DNA of 11,291 bases from Planctomycetaceae bacterium. Its GTDB lineage: Bacteria > Planctomycetota > Phycisphaerae > Phycisphaerales > SM1A02. Where the stretch lies: assembly GCA_002684315.1 (NCBI GenBank), contig NYVB01000145.1, forward strand, positions 1 through 11,291, read 5' to 3'. The notes below the pieces were generated by a model. It did no database searches and had not been told where the DNA came from. It saw nothing but the letters and a program-made list of their open reading frames with translations. Position numbers and translations under genes: made by a program. Below, piece by piece: positions 7,016 to 11,291 of the stretch (position 1 is its first letter; every line of letters starts with the position of its first letter).

Positions 7016-7900
7016 ATGACAGATATCAAGAATGACACTCCGCTGACGCACGATGACGCGGCCCTCCGAAAAACGATCGACGAGAGGCTGTCCTGCATCG
7101 TCGATCGAATTCGCCACGAAAGGCTTCGAGAGGCCGCGCAACACTCGACCCTCGGTGGTGGCAAGAGAATCAGACCGATCATCGCCCTCCGAACCGCACT
7201 CATGCTGGGAAGCACCCTCGAGGATGCCCTGCCTGCCGCGTGTGCCTTCGAGCTCATTCACGCCTTCAGTCTCGTGCACGACGATCTTCCTGCACTGGAC
7301 GACGATGACATGCGACGCGGGCGGCCGACCACGCACAAGGCATTTGGCGAGTGCGTGGCCGTACTCACGGGAGATCTCCTGCAATCCCTTGCGTTCGTGG
7401 TCGCTGCGGAGACCCCCCGAAACCCTGAACGCATCACCGCCGAAGTGGCACATGCGACCTGGGAGATGATCGAAGGTCAGACCTGGGACACCATCGGGGT
7501 GTTCCCGGAAGCACTCGACCAAGAGGCCTCACTCGAGTTGATCCACCGGAACAAGACCGCGGCCCTGATCAAACGAGCCGCCCGTGCCGGAGCGATCGCC
7601 GCCGATGCCCGTGAGGAGGACCTGGTCCAGGTGGATCGCTGGGGTGCGGCCGTGGGCTTGATGTTCCAGGTCGTCGACGACATTCTGGATGAAACCCAGA
7701 CGACCGAGCAGCTGGGAAAGACCGCCGGAAAGGATCGCGTGCAGGGCAAGATGACCTATCCAGCCGTCCACGGACTCGACGGCGCTCGGCGTTTCGTGGG
7801 TGACTTGCAAAAAGAGGCTGAATCGGCCCTGATTGGGTTCGGAGCCTCGGCGGAGCCCCTGAGAATGATCACCAGTTTGCTTTCCAGACGAACGACCTAG
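7016..7900 (+). CDS. ispA: Polyprenyl (farnesyl/geranylgeranyl) diphosphate synthase
   Basis: A 294-residue trans-isoprenyl diphosphate synthase, a cytoplasmic enzyme that adds IPP to allylic diphosphates to make C15 or C20 chains. Visible motifs: GGGKRIRP (47-54, IPP binding), the first Asp-rich motif DDLPALDDDDMRRGRPT (89-105) with the two-residue insertion typical of bacterial FPP synthases, KTAAL (180-184), the second Asp-rich motif DDILD (221-225), and GKTAGKD followed by KMTYP (234-249). All Mg-binding Asp residues are present. The fifth residue before the first motif is Phe85, where an aromatic side chain usually limits product length to about FPP; bacterial geranylgeranyl enzymes often have a small residue there. 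The product assignment remains inference. Length is normal for the family. It is the first gene of a probable ispA-dxs unit (62-bp gap), so enzyme and precursor supply would be co-expressed. Confidence 0.92.
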   Translation: MTDIKNDTPLTHDDAALRKTIDERLSCIVDRIRHERLREAAQHSTLGGGKRIRPIIALRTALMLGSTLEDALPAACAFELIHAFSLVHDDLPALDDDDMRRGRPTTHKAFGECVAVLTGDLLQSLAFVVAAETPRNPERITAEVAHATWEMIEGQTWDTIGVFPEALDQEASLELIHRNKTAALIKRAARAGAIAADAREEDLVQVDRWGAAVGLMFQVVDDILDETQTTEQLGKTAGKDRVQGKMTYPAVHGLDGARRFVGDLQKEAESALIGFGASAEPLRMITSLLSRRTT

Positions 7901-7912
7901 CCCTGACGCGGC

Positions 7913-7918
7913 TATCAT
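7913..7918 (+). promoter_or_regulatory. Possible internal -10 element before dxs
   Basis: TATCAT occurs 12 bp after the ispA stop and 44 bp before the dxs ATG; the identical heptamer TATCATG is also found before ispA (7002-7008). It could give dxs its own transcript with a ~38-nt leader. A weak purine-rich RBS (GAAAGA, 7951-7956) precedes the ATG at 7963. No -35 is apparent. Confidence 0.3.
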
Positions 7919-7962
7919 GAGGGTGACCCCACCACCTTCGAGTCACTAGCGAAAGACAGTCC

Positions 7963-9969
7963 ATGGAATTCCGCCTCCTTCCCGGCATCTCAGGTCCATC
8001 CGATTTGAAGAAGCTCACGCTTGAACAGCTTGAGGAGCTCGCTGCGGAAATCCGGTTTGCAATCTGCGACCAGGTCTCCAAGACCGGTGGCCATCTCGCA
8101 CCGAACCTCGGAGTGGTCGAACTCACGATCGCCATGCACTACGTCTTTGATTTCGGTCATGACAGACTTCTGTTCGACGTCGGCCACCAGTGCTACCCCC
8201 ACAAGCTCCTCACCGGCCGACACCACATGCTCGGCAAACTCCGACAGCGCGGTGGCATGGCCGGATTCCCGGAGCCGAACGAAAGCCCTTTCGACCTCTT
8301 CTCGGTGGGTCATGCCGGCACCGCCATCTCGACCGCGGTCGGCATGGCACGAGGCGACGAACTTGCCGGCGACCATGCCAGTGAGACGAACCCCAACGGT
8401 CGCCACGTGGTCAGCCTGATCGGTGATGCTTCGATCGTGAACGGCCTTGCCATGGAAGGGCTCAACAACGCAGGCACTCTGAAACGTCAGTTCCTCGTCG
8501 TCCTCAACGACAACGGAATGTCGATCGCCAAACCTCAGGGCGCGGTGGCCCAATACTTCGATCGGGTGCGTCTGAGCGACACCTACACCGGCTTCCGCAA
8601 GGCCGCGAAGGAACTCGCCAAGCACCTGCCCGGTGGCGGACTCGCCGCGGACCTCTACCATCGACTCGGTGAAGCGAGCAAGGCGGTTCTCGCGGAAGAC
8701 GCCTGGTTCGAGAAATTCGGACTGCTCACCGTCGGCCCGATCGACGGACACGACATCCCCACCCTCGTCGAGTTCTTCAACGAAGCCAAACGCTTCGAAC
8801 GCCCCATGGTGCTGCACGTCAAGACCGTGAAAGGCAAGGGCTACGAGTTCGCCGAAGGGAATGCGACGCAGTTCCATTCACCGCCGGCATTCAACGTCAT
8901 GCAGGACGAGGGCGACGATCAGGAACTTGTGAGTTCCGGATGCCGAGTCGAACTTCGCAAGTCCGGACGTTCGTTCACGGCCGCGTATTCCGATGCCATG
9001 GCGATGATCATGGAACAGGATCCCAAAGCCGTGGCCTGCACCGCCGCCATGCCCGACGGCACCGGCATCACCCAGATCCTCGAGAAGTGGCCCGATCGTG
9101 CGTGGGACACCGGTATCTGTGAAAGCCACGCCATGGACATGATGGCAGGCATGGCGAAGACCGGGTTCAAGCCCTACTTCGCCGTCTATTCCACCTTCCT
9201 CCAGAGGGCGTTCGACCAGGCCTTCCAGGAAGTCGCTCTTCAAGGACACCCCGTCAAACTCTGCCTCGACCGGGCAGGCTGCGTCGGTGGCGACGGAGCG
9301 GTCCACCAGGGCTTCTGCGACATCTCGCTCCTCGCGGTGCTTCCTCAGGCGGCGCTGGTCGCACCGATCGATGAATCGAGCCTGCGTGAATGCATGCTCT
9401 TCATGAACGACTACGACGAAGGACTGAGCGCCGTTCGATACCCACGTGACAACGTCAGCATGCTCGCGGAAGAACGCTTTGGTCCCGCTCCGCCCTTCAG
9501 ACTTGGTGAAGCGCGCCCACTGATCCAGCACGATGATCCGAGCGTCGCCGTGCTTGCCTACGGAACCAGTGCGATCCATGCGATCCAGGCTGCCGACGAA
9601 CTGTCCGAGCAGTACCAGACCGAAGTCTACGATGCCAGATTCGCCAAACCGGTCGATATCTCGTTGCTCAGAAGGCTCATCGAGAACGGCACACCGATCA
9701 TCACGGTCGAAGATCATGGACTCGCAGGTGGATTCGGCAGCCAGGTGATCGAAGCATGCAACCGAGAAGGTCTTGATGCCAGCAAGATCACCCGCCTGGG
9801 CATGCCCGAACGGTGGATCCTTCAAGGCAGCAGAGACGAGCAACTCGCGGAGATCGGCATCGATTCGATGGGCATCCAACGCGCCATCCGGCACGCAGTC
9901 GATCAGAACTCGTCACAACCGGGCGCGGCAAACACCCATGTGAAGATGGACACCAACACACCGGTGTGA
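7963..9969 (+). CDS. dxs: 1-deoxy-D-xylulose-5-phosphate synthase, divergent
   Basis: Dxs condenses pyruvate and glyceraldehyde 3-phosphate, with thiamine diphosphate (TPP), into DXP, the first and rate-limiting MEP-pathway step. The 668-residue protein has the three transketolase-type domains. Domain I: TGGHLAPNLG (41-50), DVGHQCYPHK (72-81), SVGHAGTAIS (114-123), the TPP motif GDAS...LNDN (154-157, 181-184) and VKGKGY (289-294). Domain II: YSTFLQRAFDQ (409-419), DRAGCVGGDGAVHQG (436-450), and the catalytic Glu in ICESHA (Glu388, matching E. coli Glu370). Domain III: SAVRYPR (489-495), AYGTSA (532-537) and EDHGLAGGFG (583-592). It is ~40 residues longer than E. coli Dxs, partly from an insertion near 130-147 and partly from a polar C-terminal tail. 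Unusual: the TPP motif reads GDA instead of GDG, and the usual AEQHA around the catalytic Glu is CESHA. Catalytic residues remain, so activity is expected. Downstream of ispA by 62 bp. Confidence 0.9.
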   Translation: MEFRLLPGISGPSDLKKLTLEQLEELAAEIRFAICDQVSKTGGHLAPNLGVVELTIAMHYVFDFGHDRLLFDVGHQCYPHKLLTGRHHMLGKLRQRGGMAGFPEPNESPFDLFSVGHAGTAISTAVGMARGDELAGDHASETNPNGRHVVSLIGDASIVNGLAMEGLNNAGTLKRQFLVVLNDNGMSIAKPQGAVAQYFDRVRLSDTYTGFRKAAKELAKHLPGGGLAADLYHRLGEASKAVLAEDAWFEKFGLLTVGPIDGHDIPTLVEFFNEAKRFERPMVLHVKTVKGKGYEFAEGNATQFHSPPAFNVMQDEGDDQELVSSGCRVELRKSGRSFTAAYSDAMAMIMEQDPKAVACTAAMPDGTGITQILEKWPDRAWDTGICESHAMDMMAGMAKTGFKPYFAVYSTFLQRAFDQAFQEVALQGHPVKLCLDRAGCVGGDGAVHQGFCDISLLAVLPQAALVAPIDESSLRECMLFMNDYDEGLSAVRYPRDNVSMLAEERFGPAPPFRLGEARPLIQHDDPSVAVLAYGTSAIHAIQAADELSEQYQTEVYDARFAKPVDISLLRRLIENGTPIITVEDHGLAGGFGSQVIEACNREGLDASKITRLGMPERWILQGSRDEQLAEIGIDSMGIQRAIRHAVDQNSSQPGAANTHVKMDTNTPV

Positions 9970-9973
9970 TCAA

Positions 9974-10012
9974 TGCCCGGCAGGATCGAACCAGATCCTC
10001 AAGAAGCGGGCA
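9974..10012. terminator. Nested inverted repeats between dxs and the amidotransferase gene
   Basis: TGCCCG (9974-9979) pairs with CGGGCA (10007-10012), and inside it AGGATC (9982-9987) pairs with GATCCT (9994-9999) around GAACCA. The whole lies in the 55-bp gap between convergent stop codons, fitting a two-way transcript end. No T tract is present, so termination is inferred from position and pairing only. Confidence 0.5.
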
Positions 10013-10024
10013 CTCGGACGAAGA

Positions 10025-10771
10025 TCAGTGTTCGATCTCATGTCTGACGCCCCGGTGGATCCGGTCGGCAGGCATGAGAAACAGAGCCATCGACTCGAAG
10101 AAACGTTCGGCATGACGCACGACGTTGGTGCCGTGCTCGGCAAGATCGGCCATGAGTGCTTCGGAACCTCCGGCACTGTCGGCGAAAGCATCCGTGCGGC
10201 GGCAGTGCTCCTCCAGAGGAGCGGCTCCGTACTCGGGGTGGTATTGAAGACCGTAGCTGGTCGTACCCACCAGGAAGCCCTGGATCTCGGTCCGCCGGCT
10301 GGATGAAAGCGCCACGCCTCCGGTGGGAAGCGACGTGATCACATCCTCGTGCCAGCTGAACTGATGGGTCTTCCAGGGGATCCCCTTGAAGAGAGGATCC
10401 TCACGACCGACGGAATTCAGGGAGATCTCGGTGAAGCCGCACTCCGGACCGCCATCGAGCGACCCGACGGTCCCTCCAAGAGCACGAGCCAGCACCTGCG
10501 CTCCAAGGCACAGGCCGAGAATCGGCACCCCCGCCTCGTGGGCGAGCGCCAGAAAGGCACACTGCGTTTCGATCACGGGATCCGAGAGATCATCACGGGC
10601 GCTCTGGTCACCGCCGCAACAGAGAATCGCATCGACATCACCCAGATCATCGGGCAGGGACTCCCCTTCCCAGATCTTCACCATCTGGATGGAGTGACCG
10701 AAGCGACGCAGGGTTTCGAGTGCAAGTCCGGGAGGACTGGTCTCGCCGTTCTGGATGATCAATGTAGCCAT
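10025..10771 (-). CDS. Class I glutamine amidotransferase (GMP synthase glutaminase-like)
   Basis: A 248-residue stand-alone class I (triad) glutamine amidotransferase domain. The nucleophile elbow is GLCLGAQ with Cys88; the other triad residues are His178 and Glu180 in YHPEYG. CCGGDQS (51-57) is the oxyanion-side loop of the family, and HQFSWHED (136-143) fits the HxxxW pattern common in GMP-synthase-like members. All catalytic residues are present, so it should hydrolyse glutamine or a gamma-glutamyl compound. No synthetase domain is attached, so it is one of the many small GATase1 proteins annotated only as 'GMP synthase-like'; the acceptor substrate is unknown. The start at 10771 follows family homology (ATLIIQNGE near the N-terminus). 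No Shine-Dalgarno site precedes it; instead a 7-bp inverted repeat touches the ATG. It lies 31 bp after the methyltransferase gene on the same strand, perhaps co-transcribed. Confidence 0.85.
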   Translation of the reverse strand: MATLIIQNGETSPPGLALETLRRFGHSIQMVKIWEGESLPDDLGDVDAILCCGGDQSARDDLSDPVIETQCAFLALAHEAGVPILGLCLGAQVLARALGGTVGSLDGGPECGFTEISLNSVGREDPLFKGIPWKTHQFSWHEDVITSLPTGGVALSSSRRTEIQGFLVGTTSYGLQYHPEYGAAPLEEHCRRTDAFADSAGGSEALMADLAEHGTNVVRHAERFFESMALFLMPADRIHRGVRHEIEH

Positions 10772-10788
10772 GCGTCTAAGCTAGACGC
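10772..10788 (-). promoter_or_regulatory. Inverted repeat abutting the amidotransferase start, overlapping a -10-like hexamer
   Basis: GCGTCTA (10772-10778) and TAGACGC (10782-10788) are perfect reverse complements around AGC. On the minus strand TAGCTT (10783-10778) is a TANNNT hexamer ending 6 nt before the ATG, in line with ispG and the exbB-like gene. TTGACT (10799-10794) lies upstream but only 10 bp away, too close to be its -35. The repeat could be an operator, or, if transcription starts upstream, a hairpin that hides the start codon. Confidence 0.4.
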
Positions 10789-10802
10789 GACAGAGTCAAT
10801 AC

Positions 10803-11291
10803 TCAAGTGGCGGGTTCATGTCTGAGCATGATCGCTCCATCATGTCCCTCGAGATGATCCTGTCGAAACGACACCAGGGGCGTGAGTCCCAGCACATAGT
10901 CGAGCCAGCTCACCACATTCTGCCTGATCGCCGGCCCGGTGTTCGCACCGACGCGCGCCTGCGTGGGACGATCAGAAAGAAAATTGAATCCGACCGCATC
11001 GCGGACGGCCTCGAAGGCCTGGGTCACGACCAGCCGCGACTGGACTTCGGTCATCGTGTTCAGGGTGCCGGAGATCAGCGCCACATCGGCCCCGAATCGA
11101 CCGAGCGCGCCTGCCGAAGTGAGCAGATCGGAGCAGACGAAATCCGCCCATTCGTAGCCTCGTTCCTCACCAGCCCGGGCCTGAGCCAGCAGGCCATCCA
11201 CTCCGATGTACCGACGTGGCTGGAGACCGACATCGGCCAGGTGCGCCGCCAACGCGCCATCACCGCAACCAAGGTCGATGAGAACCTTGTC
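10803..11291 (-). CDS. Class I SAM-dependent methyltransferase (5' end outside window)
   Basis: The frame is open to the right edge of the window and 162 residues are visible to the stop at 10803. SAM-binding motif I is clear at the edge: VLIDLGCGDGALAAHL, which ends strand 1 and starts helix A of the Rossmann-like fold. YIGVDGL follows, where the Asp would bind the SAM ribose, then WADFVCSDLL as motif II and ADVALISGTLN as the motif after strand 4. A later FNFLSDRP stretch and the C-terminal DGAIMLRHE strand complete the fold. It is a soluble small-molecule or macromolecule methylase; the substrate cannot be told. A TTG at 11252 could be read as a start, but that would cut off motif I, so the true start lies beyond the window. 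It precedes the amidotransferase gene by 31 bp. Confidence 0.82.
   Translation of the reverse strand, partial: DKVLIDLGCGDGALAAHLADVGLQPRRYIGVDGLLAQARAGEERGYEWADFVCSDLLTSAGALGRFGADVALISGTLNTMTEVQSRLVVTQAFEAVRDAVGFNFLSDRPTQARVGANTGPAIRQNVVSWLDYVLGLTPLVSFRQDHLEGHDGAIMLRHEPAT

Noticed and set aside
7990..9894. Two long minus-strand frames (295 and 338 codons) opposite dxs.
   Set aside because: Both lie entirely within dxs, lack an RBS or motifs, and have shadow-type composition.
1..11291. Search for CRISPR, IS ends, tRNA, rRNA, attachment sites or a defence cassette.
   Set aside because: No direct-repeat array, transposase, integrase or structured RNA was seen by eye; all gaps over 60 bp are accounted for as promoter or terminator regions. 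Gaps never exceed 140 bp.

Overview
The window reads as ordinary chromosomal DNA of a GC-rich, Gram-negative-type bacterium. It is densely coded and I see no insertion sequence, phage, CRISPR array, tRNA or rRNA. A lone pseudopilin-like protein with a large C-terminal domain, a nucleoside-symporter-type MFS protein, an FHA-GAF-PP2C phosphatase and divergent MEP-pathway enzymes together suggest the PVC/Planctomycetes side of the tree, possibly Phycisphaerae. That placement is inference from gene types, not from a marker gene.

Layout, left to right: (1) the 3' end of topA (+), facing an MFS transporter (-) across one shared hairpin; (2) a divergent intergenic region, then ispG (+) and a pseudopilin-like gene (+); (3) a two-gene minus-strand unit, exbB/tolQ/motA-like then a multidomain FHA-GAF-PP2C phosphatase, convergent with the pseudopilin gene; (4) a divergent promoter region between the exbB-like gene and ispA, then ispA and dxs (+); (5) convergent with dxs, a minus-strand unit of a SAM methyltransferase (5' part outside the window) followed by a class I glutamine amidotransferase.

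The functional theme is isoprenoid synthesis. Dxs makes 1-deoxy-D-xylulose 5-phosphate, the entry to the MEP pathway. IspG makes HMB-PP near its end. IspA condenses the resulting C5 units into a longer prenyl diphosphate. The three genes lie within 8 kb but are split by the pseudopilin and signalling genes. The other MEP enzymes (Dxr, IspD, E, F, H) are not in the window.

The most noteworthy pattern is in the starts. Four genes (ispG, exbB-like, ispA, amidotransferase) have a TANNNT -10-like hexamer only 6-8 nt before the ATG and no Shine-Dalgarno sequence, which predicts leaderless or nearly leaderless mRNAs. The MFS and pseudopilin genes instead have clear GGAGA/AGGAG sites. I found no convincing new defence or mobile system. 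The least explained grouping is the ExbB-like channel protein paired with the FHA-GAF-PP2C phosphatase, without an ExbD partner in view.
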